NCBI GenBank assembly: GCA_030867875.1
Contig: JAOWCC010000091.1
Span: 868,001 to 932,000, forward strand
Source of the DNA: Actinernus sp. WN-2022
Taxonomy: Eukaryota; Cnidaria; Anthozoa; Actiniaria; Actinernidae
Direction: 5' to 3'
DNA: 64,000 nucleotides
A program made the position numbers and the translations under genes. Below are positions 21,338 through 31,264 of the stretch, one piece after another; position 1 is the stretch's first letter, and the number at the start of each line of letters is the position of its first letter. The notes beneath the pieces are model-generated. The model saw only the letters and a list, made by a program, of their open reading frames with translations, did no database searches and had not been told where the DNA came from.

Positions 21338-21754
21338 CTAACCTTTAAGCATCTGGATTATATAAAAAACCTTTGTGGGATCAGGATACCCGGACAGCTT
21401 ATGAGAATAGCCTAGAGCTGGAATATAAGTAATAACTGTAGATGGGGCATAATGATGGTCATACATATATGCAATAAAAAGTGCTAAAGTTGGAGCCGAT
21501 ATAGGTAGGGTAACTGACACCCTCTGAAATGTAATATGGAAAAACTGGCAATAAAGTTTCCAAGCCCGTTTGTATGTTGGAAGTGATGAGGGTTGGAGGC
21601 TTGTTTGCAAGAGTGTCGACACTATGGTTGCCAATTCTGTGGCTGCAGATCCAGAGGAATTTCTGTCGGACACTGGTCCATATGAGCTGGTGCCAAAATG
21701 TGGAATTTGGGAACATGTAACCGAGATAGAGAATCTGCTAGAATGTTGTGGCAA
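21338..21754 (-). pseudogene. Tyrosine recombinase, N-terminal domain only
   Basis: SLPTYKRAWKLYCQFF followed by APTLALFIAYMYDHHYAPST has the SAM-like core-binding look of tyrosine recombinases. The frame ends at 21338. No catalytic Arg/His/Tyr part follows downstream. Confidence 0.6.
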
Positions 21755-21758
21755 CCAC

Positions 21759-22133
21759 TTATGTGTAGAGCTTTGAAAAGTATGTTATTTTGTAAGAAAC
21801 TAACACCATCTTTCGAACGAAAAACATCAAGGATTTATCTTTGTATGATTGCTTATTAATGACATGCACAAATGCTTCATTATCCGTATAAGACAATATA
21901 CAACGATTACGCATATCATAACCCCACAAGTATAGACTTAGTACAACTGGATAGAATTCCAAAATAGCAATGTTACGATGAGTCCAACCATCAGGCCATT
22001 TGCCATAGCACCATTTATTACCAAAAATAGCATCAAAACCGATTGCCCCAGTAGCATCTGTGTATAAATTTAAATTAGTCGAACTATACCAGTTGTCATC
22101 AAGGAAAAATGATTTCCCATTAAATTGAGTCAA
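21759..22133 (-). pseudogene. RNase H domain of the DIRS/Ngaro-like element
   Basis: Contains NLYTDATGAIGFDAIFG (first Asp), NIAILEFYPVVLSL (Glu) and LSYTDNEAFVHVINKQ (Asp), the acidic trio of RNase H in correct order. The frame is separate from the RT and recombinase pieces. Confidence 0.65.
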
Positions 22134-23047
22134 GAAAGAGCCAAACTGTTAAATCTTCTTTAACCTCTTTGCTGACTCTAATATAATGATATGGTGACTG
22201 AATCCCCAATGTCAGGTGAATTAATCTCCGCAAGAAAGCTCTACCCGGTACAATGACTGAACAAGCAAAATTGAGCAGGCCCGTTAATGACTGAATCACC
22301 TTCAAAGTAACCTTTATGCGACGCAAGAAATCAGAAATGATAATCACACTTTTGTTGATTTTGTCTAGCGGTGGCCGGACCACACGTTTTTTCTGGTGCC
22401 ATGGGAATTCCAAGGTAGGAACAAAGATCCAAGAATAAATTCAACGGTTGTCTAGATAATACATAAGATGGGGCAATTATAAGAAAATCATGAAGTAAGT
22501 GCAAAATGTTGCTAATTTTACATTTATGTTGGGCAATCCATTCCACTGCAGTACTAAATTTCTCAAGTTTTACATGAACTAGAACACCCCATGGGCATGC
22601 ATCGATCATAATAATAAAAACCTCTCCATTGCATCCCAAGTAGATTATAATCATGTGAATGGATAGGAATAATCCTAAAAGCATTCTTGATATCAGTTTT
22701 TGCTATAAAAAAAACACAGGGCCTACAGTCTTGATGTGTCTAATTGCATCTTGAATATTAGCATAACAAACACTTGTATGCTCCGATTAAATGCCATCAT
22801 TAACTGAGGACCCCTTTGGAAAAGATAAATGATGAATTAATCGAAATTCACCTGGAGCCTTTTTGGGCACAACGCCTAGTGGAGAAACCCAGAGAGGAGA
22901 TAATGGTGGATGATGGAATGGTCCAGCCAATCTTCCAGCCTCTAACTCTCTCTTAATCTTAGCATCTACAACCTCAGGGTTGTGCATGGGCGATATTAAT
23001 TTTTTTGCTTGTGAGGACTCCCGAATACCACAATAGTGTAATGGCAA
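22120..23047 (-). pseudogene. Reverse transcriptase of the DIRS/Ngaro-like element, active site altered
   Basis: Segments 23047-22787, 22684-22331 and 22413-22120 together cover an RT domain. Visible are VSPLGVVPKKAPGEFRLIHH (fingers), ILHLLHDFLIIAP at the place of the catalytic (Y/L)xDD box, and GIPMAPEKTCGP after it. The box reads LLHDF, so the first Asp is His. About 100 bp between 22787 and 22684 are out of frame. Reverse transcription by this copy is not expected. Confidence 0.7.
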
Positions 23048-23260
23048 ACCCTGCTTAAAGCCAAATGAAAGAAATACTGCAGTGTCATCATGGTTGTACC
23101 CAGAAAGAAGAAATTCTAACCTATCAACTCTTATTGGGATTGAGGTTGTTTATTGGGGGTTTTACTTGGGCCACGAAAATTACACTGGGTAGCTTTGTGC
23201 TTTCCTTCGCACTTTTAACAAAGATGCTTAAATTGACATCCAGAGCACTGCTCTCCCTTG

Positions 23261-24190
23261 TTAAATCTGGTTCTGACTATAGCTTGATTGTGGCTTAGTC
23301 TTAATCAGCACCTGCTGAGACCGCATCCACAATTCCCAATGAATACTGCTCCAGGGAAAGGAAGATGGTTGTGCCTGTCTTAAGAACCGAAAATTGTCCT
23401 CATAAAACTTCCAATTATGTCCTCTGGCTGCCAGATCTTGAACAACCTCTCCATATTTCATGAGGGCGGGGGCCTCCATGGGATATTTGCTAGTATATAC
23501 CCCAACAAAAACATGAAAACAATTTAACCAGGTTTCAATAGACAAATTTATCTTGGTCTTTGACACTGGTTCAAGGCAAAGGGATGGTGTTTGTTCCCTA
23601 TCCGAACTTTGTATTGTTATCTGATATTTGATCTCAAAACTAGGATTGGCCAAGAGAGCTCCAAAATCAATGAATTCATTGCTCCATATTTTAGCCCGGA
23701 GCTTATCTGATACACGAGCATCAATTGGAAGGCTTGAAGAAGTAAATAACTGAGATGGCAAGTATGTGCTCACTAACCGAGTCTCACCTGACAGGGCATT
23801 CTGTGCAGCATCTAAAGACCCTTGTACAATACATGCTGCAGCTCATCACTTCTAGCAGGACCAAGTGAAACTTCCATAAGGGCTGTAGTATCCGGAATAG
23901 TGGAAGGCACTGCGTTTGTAGAGGTGGCCGATGGTGTGTGGTTAACTGATGTGGATCGAGACAACCTTTTCGTCACTTTATCTGCCACTCTTAAGACAAG
24001 CTGGTCCAGCAGACCTGGGGGAAATTTATCTTGCGATGAGGCGACCAACTGTGCACTAGCCTGTGGCTCTGTGGATGGCGAAATCCTCACTTGCTTTCTT
24101 GGCGGTGCTGTCTGGTCCCGCTGTGACGATGCATCTTTGGCTTTAGCTGATGCTCATCTTACTCTTTCTGAGCGTTGTGGAGGCATGATT
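23261..24190 (-). pseudogene. gag-like ORF of the DIRS/Ngaro-like element
   Basis: MPPQRSERVR at about 24185 is followed at once by a stop, then the frame reopens (24090-23812) with a LLDQLVLRVADKVTKRL segment, and again at 23773-23261. The last part contains LPIDARVSDKLRAKIW, APALMKYGEVVQDLAARG and a Trp-rich SSIHWELWMRSQ. At least two stops or shifts separate the pieces. Confidence 0.65.
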
Positions 24191-24354
24191 ACTCTGAAAA
24201 ATTTTTTTAAATAAAATCTGGCACACACTGAAATTTATAACTTATGAACTATAAGGTTCTAGTAATAAACCGATTGTGGGCAGAAAGAAAATTACTTGGC
24301 AGGGAATAGCGTGTCAGACAAATTGTCGACGCAATAGCTACCCTTAAAAAGCCA

Positions 24355-24870
24355 ATAAAATTTCAGAGGACGAATCCCCAATAACAATTCAGTGGACGAA
24401 TCCCCGATAACAATTCAGAGGACGAATCCTCAATAACAATTCAGAGGACGAATCCTCAATAACAATTCAGAGGACGAATCCCCAATAACAATTCTGATGA
24501 CAAATCCCCAACAGAAATTCTGAGGACGAATCCCCACATAGATATTCTGAGGACGAATCCCCAATAACAATTCTGATGACAAATCCCCAACAGAAATTCT
24601 GAGGACGAATCCCCACATAGATATTCTGAGGACGAATCCCCAACAAATTCTGAGGACGAATCCCCAAATAAAAATTCTGAGGACGAATCCCCAATAACAA
24701 TTCAGAGGACGAATCCCCACATAGATATTCAGAGGACGAATCCTCAATAACAATTCAGAGGACGAATCCCCAATAACAATTCTGAGGACAAATCCCCAAC
24801 AGAAATTCTGAGGACGAATCCCCAAGAAAGCTTCTGAGGACGAATCCCCAAGAAAGCTTCTGAGGACTTC
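24355..24870. repeat. Minisatellite, unit about 24-30 bp, roughly 18 copies
   Basis: Variants of TTC(T/A)GAGGACGAATCCCCAA joined by TAACAA, CAGAAA, ATAGATA or GAAAGC spacers. On the minus strand several frames read through as repeats of SSExxxGIRPQN or WGFVLRI, which is an accident of the unit and not a supported protein. It lies between the gag-like region and the SGNH ORF. Confidence 0.9.
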
Positions 24871-25097
24871 GACAACAGTGGCCGAAGCCAAAATAAATTT
24901 CTTTGACTTTGAGGGCGAAACCTCGAAGCAGATAAATTAATGTCAACTAAATATGACAAATCCAGTAAATAAATACTTGTGAGTCATACACAAGAACATA
25001 AACTGCCCACAACTAGTTTAAATACATATAAGCTAGGTTTAAAACATAAGGAATAAACCAAACTACAGCTAGTCAGCAAAAACAAACTAAAGCATGC

Positions 25098-25664
25098 CTA
25101 AGCCTTCAAGATGGTGCCCCTATAACTACGGTAGAAAACATATTGACCCGAATGGTTAACATGAACGCCATCGCCTAAATACAGGTTCTTAGCAGGACTA
25201 GAAAAAGCCTTATGAGACCAACAAAAAACGTTATGAAAAGGTTCTAAAACCGTGCTCACATACTGATTTAAAACCATCGCGTGCTGAGCGAAAAGTGATG
25301 CGTTAGCGTATGAATTGCCACGTGGAATGACATGGCAAACACCGATCACACGGACAGAAAAACTATCTAAAATCAAACGAACTAAATCTACGATATCTGA
25401 ACCGACAACTTCAGGTCCAACGAGGGAAAGATCATTGGTGCCGAGCTCCAATATGATAATATCGAGATTATTAACCACGTGGAGATGAAGCGACCGGATC
25501 TTCGCCACGGTACGACCGCCGATGCCGTGCAAATATATCGAAGCAGTGCCCTGAAGCTTGAAATTGTTATCCGCTCGAACATCAAATTCAGCTTTTAAGT
25601 AGCGCTGTAAACGTTTTACGAATGAATGACCTAAAATAAGCACTTTGGGTACCGCGTTCGCCAT
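25098..25664 (-). CDS. SGNH-family hydrolase ORF
   Basis: 188 codons, ATG to stop, single exon. It shows the four SGNH blocks: VLILGHSFVKRL (Ser), GIGGRTVAKI (Gly), LELGTNDLSLV (Asn) and YLGDGVHVNHSG (Asp-x2-His type). These enzymes hydrolyse esters; in transposons they accompany gag or RT genes. Size fits a minimal SGNH domain. It is intact, on the same strand and about 0.9 kb upstream of the decayed DIRS/Ngaro-like element, with the minisatellite between. SGNH ORFs have been described in some Ngaro-type elements and in non-LTR ORF1s, so it may be part of this element or a separate insertion. Confidence 0.7.
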   Translation of the reverse strand: MANAVPKVLILGHSFVKRLQRYLKAEFDVRADNNFKLQGTASIYLHGIGGRTVAKIRSLHLHVVNNLDIIILELGTNDLSLVGPEVVGSDIVDLVRLILDSFSVRVIGVCHVIPRGNSYANASLFAQHAMVLNQYVSTVLEPFHNVFCWSHKAFSSPAKNLYLGDGVHVNHSGQYVFYRSYRGTILKA

Positions 25665-25864
25665 GAAAAACCAAACGAACCAGGTGTGAAAACACTCGTG
25701 TAACTCCCGAAAGCAAATAACACTCCTTTAGCGACAAATTACAACCTATAATTGCTGTATTACGCTGCAGCAAAGCAAAAAGCGTAGTCTTCGCAGTCCC
25801 AAAGGATGAAATGTCATAAAGCAATAAATAAAAAGACTCTTACCTTCGTAGAAAACAAAAAACA

Positions 25865-26458
25865 CAACTGAACTCGGTGAGAATCGGAAGTGAATGGCCA
25901 AATGCCAAGCCATGGCCACGTGATAGCCTACACTCCTTATAGGGTGAGTAATGCAATAGCTTCTTCCTTGGCCCTGCCACACATCCGGGATGTTGCTACT
26001 TAACAATTATTTACATGCAATTTTAACTGATAGTCAAAAACATAAATTAAGCTAGAGGAAAAACAAAAAAATCCCATTCGTAAACAAATATTCCATTTGT
26101 TCTCGTTGTTTCACAAGCTTTAATTTAATACCAAGATTGTTAGGTTTCTCTTGTCTACAAACTGTTAACGACAGCTCTTTTAGGAACTCTAGAAGGTAGT
26201 TTCAAGCGAATCGAATATTTGCTTGACTTTGGCTTCAATAGCCTTGAAGTAAAAAGAGTTTCTTCAAAAAAAATTCCTACAATCTTTTCCTGATTTGGAA
26301 AGCATATTGATGGTTGTTCTTTTTAATATCTTTGATTTCTTACTCATTTTTTCCTAAATGGATGTTAACCTTAATAATAATAATATTTATTACTCATATT
26401 GCGCCAATTAATACATTATGTATGATCAAATGCGCATTACACTATCAGGTATCTAACT
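25865..26458. other. Gene-free stretch
   Basis: AT-rich, no exon or repeat pair recognised. Confidence 0.45.
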
Positions 26459-26763
26459 ATATCAGGAGCCATTACCAGGAGCGTGCATCTCCCACTTTAG
26501 GTCTGTCCAACAGCAGAACAGATGATGTAGGTATTTTTAGCTTTGTGTTTCCCGCGAGAAGAAACAAAGGCCGTCACTTTAACCAATCAGGATGCACTGA
26601 AAAATTGTAATTAACACGATTCAAAATACTAAAGCGCAAGAAAACAAAAGACAACGTAATCGCATACCAGAACTTCGCGACTATAAATAGCCACATCGTG
26701 TACTGTGCTGTGGGCGCTACCCATCACATAGGTACGCTCCTGGTAATGGGCTCCTGCCTATAT
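26459..26763. mobile_element. About 300-bp MITE with 28-bp inverted ends
   Basis: ATATCAGGAGCCATTACCAG at the left and CTGGTAATGGGCTCCTGCCTATAT at the right are inverse complements with few mismatches. The interior is non-coding. The core CCATTAC/AGGAGC also appears at 1313-1345. Confidence 0.65.
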
Positions 26764-28078
26764 CTAAAATCTAAGGTCTTAAGAAATCTAAAAGCTAAAT
26801 ATTATTCTAAAGTGAAATCTAAAAAGAGTATGCAAGAGTCGCCTTGGCTAATGTAAATTAAAACCTTTTTTTAAAAAGATGAGTCTTGAGTAAAGATTTA
26901 AAACTATCAAAATTGTTCTCATTACGAATGCGCAAAGGTATTATTTAAGAATTATTGTTGGTCTAGGGTAGTCTTATTAATAACACCAAAGCTGAAGCAA
27001 TTAACTCTAATTGCTTTATATAGCTAACAGTAGCTATTAGCATTTCTATAAATGCTAGAAGTTAGAATACCCCAATCAACCTTGTTGTTTATGCCAGCAT
27101 TTGTACTTATAATTAAATGTTTTATTGTCTTAATGTTGTATTCGTTTTCTTGTTAATGAATATTTTGTATTAGGAGATTGAGAGTGCATTTATTGATAAT
27201 GATTGTTTGCCTTATTGCTGTCTGCCATTCCAGGCAGCTTGTTGTCAGCTCTGTCAACATTAGATATGTTGTACATTTTCTATTTAATTCTTTTGACACA
27301 AATATATTATTGTTGTTGTTAGTTCCAGAAGGGCAGGAACAGTTCTCACAGAGAAGGCAGCCTCTTTTGCCCCTCTCTTGTTGAGAAAAGACTTTCATCT
27401 CCAACAAACCTGAACAACAAGGGGGATGTTGATGGTCCAGAGATCTGCTAGGAGAATGTTATTCCTAATGGGATGGGACACCACAAAGCACAACCAAAAC
27501 CAAGTACATCCCTGCCAGGTGTTTTACCCCTCAGTTTTCCTAAACTTATTGGTGAAGGTAAATGTCTATTTTGTGCTGATTTACTACAGCAAACTATTAA
27601 AGATTGCTTAAGGCAAGGCAAACTTACTTCAGAAGCTAAGAATGTAGCAAATGCTGCAAGTGGAAGCCTGTACTGCTTTTAATTGTACTTTTTGGTTGCT
27701 CTGTATTTACCAATTGGGAGTTTTATATGTACAAATTCAGCAACTATGGATTCATACAACTTTGTGCAGTACGAAGGTGTGTAATTCTATACCACAACTT
27801 TTAAATTTGAGAGCAAATTTGGACTTTATTAGTTCTGCAGCTTTATGCATTATATTTATTTATTAGTTATGTACAATACTTTAACCTTGTACAAAAAAAT
27901 ACCAAAGGAATAAGCTTCATGGTTGGGTACACTGCGTGAAATGTAAAATAATTGGGGATATCTACTACGGACTTCACGTTTTCTTGAGTATGCAAGTCGC
28001 ACATTACACGCGAGATACTGCTGGTATATTTGTAGTGAATACGTAAGATTACGCCATGTAAGAAATCACTCAAGGTTT
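26764..28078. other. Gene-free stretch with one weak ORF
   Basis: A 69-codon + frame at 27473-27682 contains FPKLIGEGKCLFCADLLQQT and may be an exon, but no matching splice partner was found. A short block at about 27770-27830 (AAGGTGTGTAATTCTA ... TTTGAGAGCAAATTTGGACT) recurs at 45889-45940, marking a dispersed repeat. Confidence 0.3.
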
Positions 28079-28331
28079 TTCAAGTACGCCAACCTCATGT
28101 ACTCTGTATGCTTGAGTGTGAAGGACTGATGCGACATTAACCTGGCATATTCGTTACGCAAAACTAATACGTTCATAATAAATAAAGTGCTTCTCTGATT
28201 TATGAACCCGAAAACAGTGATCAATATCCGTGTGAATTTTCACGAGTTTTCAAGTACGCCAACCTCGCGTATTCTGCGGTATGCTCGAGTATGAAGGACT
28301 GATGCGACATATATTAACCTGGCATATTCGT
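28079..28331. repeat. Direct repeat of about 75 bp
   Basis: CAAGTACGCCAACCTC followed by a similar tail ending CCTGGCATATTCGT occurs at about 28080-28154 and 28249-28332. Confidence 0.75.
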
Positions 28332-28614
28332 ATCCAAACAGTAGGTTAAAAATGTTCATGTATCCCACATATTTTACCAAAGCACATTCGAACAAATACG
28401 AAATCTCGTAATTTTGAGATTGAAAGACCACACAGATTAAAGATTGAATGGTCAAAAATGATATCCCAAAACTGAGAAAAACAAAATGCCTACCCCGTCC
28501 AGTAGCAAAAACCTGCACAGTTGCTATATGGGAGTGTATCCCGGCGTGTATTTCGGATAAATATGTAAGAAATTAAATGTATATATATATATCCACCAAT
28601 ATATCTGCTCTATA

Positions 28615-28691
28615 CACCGATTCCGAACATGGCGGAAGGACACGGGTGGCCTGGGCCGAGATATCGAAAACGAGGCTAGTCAGTCGTCTGT
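28615..28691. repeat. Left terminal inverted repeat of ISL2EU
   Basis: 77 bp, partner at 32915-32991, flanked outside by TA. Confidence 0.9.
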
Positions 28692-28743
28692 CAAATACAG
28701 TGTGGCTTTTCCCTCACATTGTTTTGAAGTTTTCGTGTCGAAC

Positions 28744-28889
28744 ATGTCTCTAACAGAAGCTGATATACCGGGATCTTCTCTCGCTGGAAGAGCACCGTCG
28801 TCATTAAAAGCAGAAGAACTTCGATTCTGGTTAAAATGTCGCGGGGATTCGCTAAAAGGCCTTAAAACAAAGGCACAATTAGTTAAAAG
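28744..28889 (+). CDS. ISL2EU accessory gene, exon 1 (SAP domain)
   Basis: ATG at 28744; 146 nt ending in phase 2 at AAAAG|GTAAGT. Residues 17-48 (APSSLKAEELRFWLKCRG through LKTKAQLVK) have the helix-Gly-Leu-Lys-helix pattern of a SAP DNA-binding motif. It splices in phase to 29225 (TTCTTAG|GGTCGAGGAG). Confidence 0.7.
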
Positions 28890-29224
28890 GTAAGTCCAAG
28901 ATTTCGCGAAAATGACGCGCATCCAGCTGAACCGTCTCGTCTTTATACTTTCAGTGGTGCCGCAATTTATATTATTTTGAGTCTCTTTCAAAGTCGCTTA
29001 TCAACAAATACAATATTCACGCCTAAACACTTCATCTTGAGCTGACAGAAGGGAAAAAAGGAACTATTTTAATTTAAAATCTGTTGCACATCGTAAGCCA
29101 GGTGCTAGTGGATTCTGAGTTCGCGTATACTGCAATACTGTGAATGTTTTCGCTTTGCATTATACGAATATACTCTATCAGATTTAGATTTTCGCTGAAT
29201 AGATATCATCAATTTGATTCTTAG

Positions 29225-30873
29225 GGTCGAGGAGTACATAAATTCTGGCCGTGCTGGTAACATTGTCGATCCCGATCGCGACAAGATATATGAACACACA
29301 TATATCAAGATCTGGTAAAAACATAGACCCTAACACAACGACTCACACTGTTCCAACTTGTATCAGGAAAGCTACAACATTCCTAAATGACGAATATCTA
29401 AAAGAAATTATTGCTTCAAGTGATCAAAAGTTCTTCTACTTCAAGGCTCTGTGTCATCACAGTTTCAGAAAAAACGATCCACCCCACCACTTAAAAATCA
29501 AGCTCTGTCTTTTGAGTGGAGAAGTAATTCACGCCAACTGTACTTGTGTTGCTGGAAATGTTGGTTTCTGCAATCATATTTTGGCATTAATGTTGAAAAT
29601 ATGCAAGTTCAGTTTGTATGAGTGCAAGAGTGTGAATGAACTTGACGCTGAGGACGATATGAATCCTAAACAAACCTGTACTTCAAAATTACAACAGTGG
29701 CACCGCAAGGGTAGGGAAGATTGTATTTCTCCCAAAGCAGTGATGGATATCATGGTCTTTAAAACCAATTTGGAAGATACTTCCAATTCTTCAAAGGAGC
29801 CAGGTGTAAAGTGTCTTCTATATGAAGCTAGAAATAATCCTAAATCCTCACAAGCAAATGAACAAAAACTGAGAGAACAGCTACAGAAAATTAATCCAAA
29901 AATGGCTCTTGTTCAAATGCTGAATCCAAGTTGTACTCTAAATACTCAATATGTTGAAACAAAATTTGGAAACAGTCCCAGTGGTTCATTTGCATGTTAC
30001 CAACTCTCTTTCACTGAGGACAATTTCAAAGTTTTTTTAGACATAGATTCTGTTCAAAGGCAGGATTCTAACTTCAGTACACCTCTCCTTGTATTCCCTA
30101 GATTTCCAATTAATGAACCAGCAGGTGAATTTGCAATTCCTCCTGGGCTAAGTAAACAAGATATTGACCTGCTGAATAGCCTGCAAGTAGATTCAGATAA
30201 AGTTTCTGAAATTGAAAGGAAAACACAAGCACAGGGTGATTGTGAAGAATGGAAAAGTGAAAGGAAATTCAGATTCACAGCCTCCAATTTTGGCCTAATT
30301 TGCAGTCGAAAAAGAAATCACGAAACTCTTGTGAACAACGTACTAAATCCAAAACCTTTTACTTCTAGGTATACTGCACACGGTAACAAGTATGAGTCTG
30401 TTGCACTTAGAGAATATCAGAAGTACATGCACACTATAAAAAAACACATTATTGTTTACAAGTCAGGTTTAGTAGTTAGCATAGAGGAGTCATACTTAGG
30501 GGCTTCACCCGATGGTAAGGTAATTGACAAGGGTTGTACTCAACATTTTGGTCTTGTGGAGATTAAGTGCCATCAGACTAAATTTATGGTAACACCATTG
30601 GAAGCATGTTCAGATGGTAACTTTTTCTTGGAAGAGTTAAATGGTAAACCAAAACTTAAGCGCAATCACATGTATTATAAGCAAGTTAAGGGGCAGCTAG
30701 GTATTACCGGTACTAGATGGTGTGATTTTGTTGTTTATACTTGTAAGAGGATGAGCATTGAGCGTATTACTTATGATGAGCAGTTCTGGTCAACTTTAAA
30801 AACCACACTAAAATCTTATTATTTCCAGCATTTTCTTCCCAAAGCAGCAACTGAATTTCAAAGGTCACAATGA
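29225..30873 (+). CDS. ISL2EU accessory gene, exon 2: SWIM zinc finger and YqaJ nuclease
   Basis: After the splice the frame reads VEEYINSGRAGNIVDPD and then hits a TAA near 29319. The main 540-codon frame, offset by one, runs from 29251 to the stop at 30873, so an indel lies about 29285-29317. SWIM finger: HANCTCVAGNVGFCNHILAL (CxC...CxH). YqaJ exonuclease core in the C-terminal half: RKFRFTASNFG, LGASPDGKV (Asp), GLVEIKC (ExK) and YYKQVKGQLGITG (Gln motif). In ISL2EU this protein is thought to assist transposition. Either a damaged copy or an assembly error. Confidence 0.8.
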
Positions 30874-31264
30874 AACTATCCTTTTATTGCACCAGTAATT
30901 CAAAAGATGTACTGTCAGCATTTTTTACAATTGATGCAAACATACAAACTTGTATATATCAATAATTTATGAATTCATATCAATAATATGCCAATAACAA
31001 TATATAATTTTTGTGCAGACAAAATATGTGCCAAAATAGTTTTGAGTTGTTATTGTTACTGACAATGTGAAAAAAAATCCTGGTGCACAAAACTGATATA
31101 TTATTATTGGTACATATTGATATATACCTCTATAAACCAGATTAACATGTTGAAAATAATTAAAAAACATAGATGTATTCAATGGAAAACATCAACCCTT
31201 ATCCTGTAGAGTCATATTATTAAAGCACTATCCTTTGTATATATTTATTCATTTAGATAACTAC

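Larger units (their letters stand above)
21338..24190 (-). mobile_element. Decayed DIRS/Ngaro-like tyrosine-recombinase retrotransposon
   Basis: In order on the minus strand: gag-like region (24190-23261), reverse transcriptase (23047-22120 in three frames), RNase H (22133-21759) and the N-terminal part of a tyrosine recombinase (21754-21338). The order RT-RNase H-YR without an integrase is that of DIRS/Ngaro elements. Frames are broken several times, and the recombinase stops at 21338, before the catalytic domain, so the copy is 3'-truncated and dead. Terminal repeats were not found. Confidence 0.75.

Noticed and set aside
24355..24870. Possible hammerhead-ribozyme array because CTGATGACAAAT and CTGAGGACGAAT recall the CUGAUGA...GAAA core
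   Set aside because: The second conserved part (GAAA with the right stems) is missing and most units read CTGAGGA, so the core is not formed.
24430..24959. Long minus-strand ORFs of 63-153 codons with repeated GIRPQN/WGFVLRI
   Set aside because: Pure read-through of the minisatellite in several frames at once; no independent coding signal.
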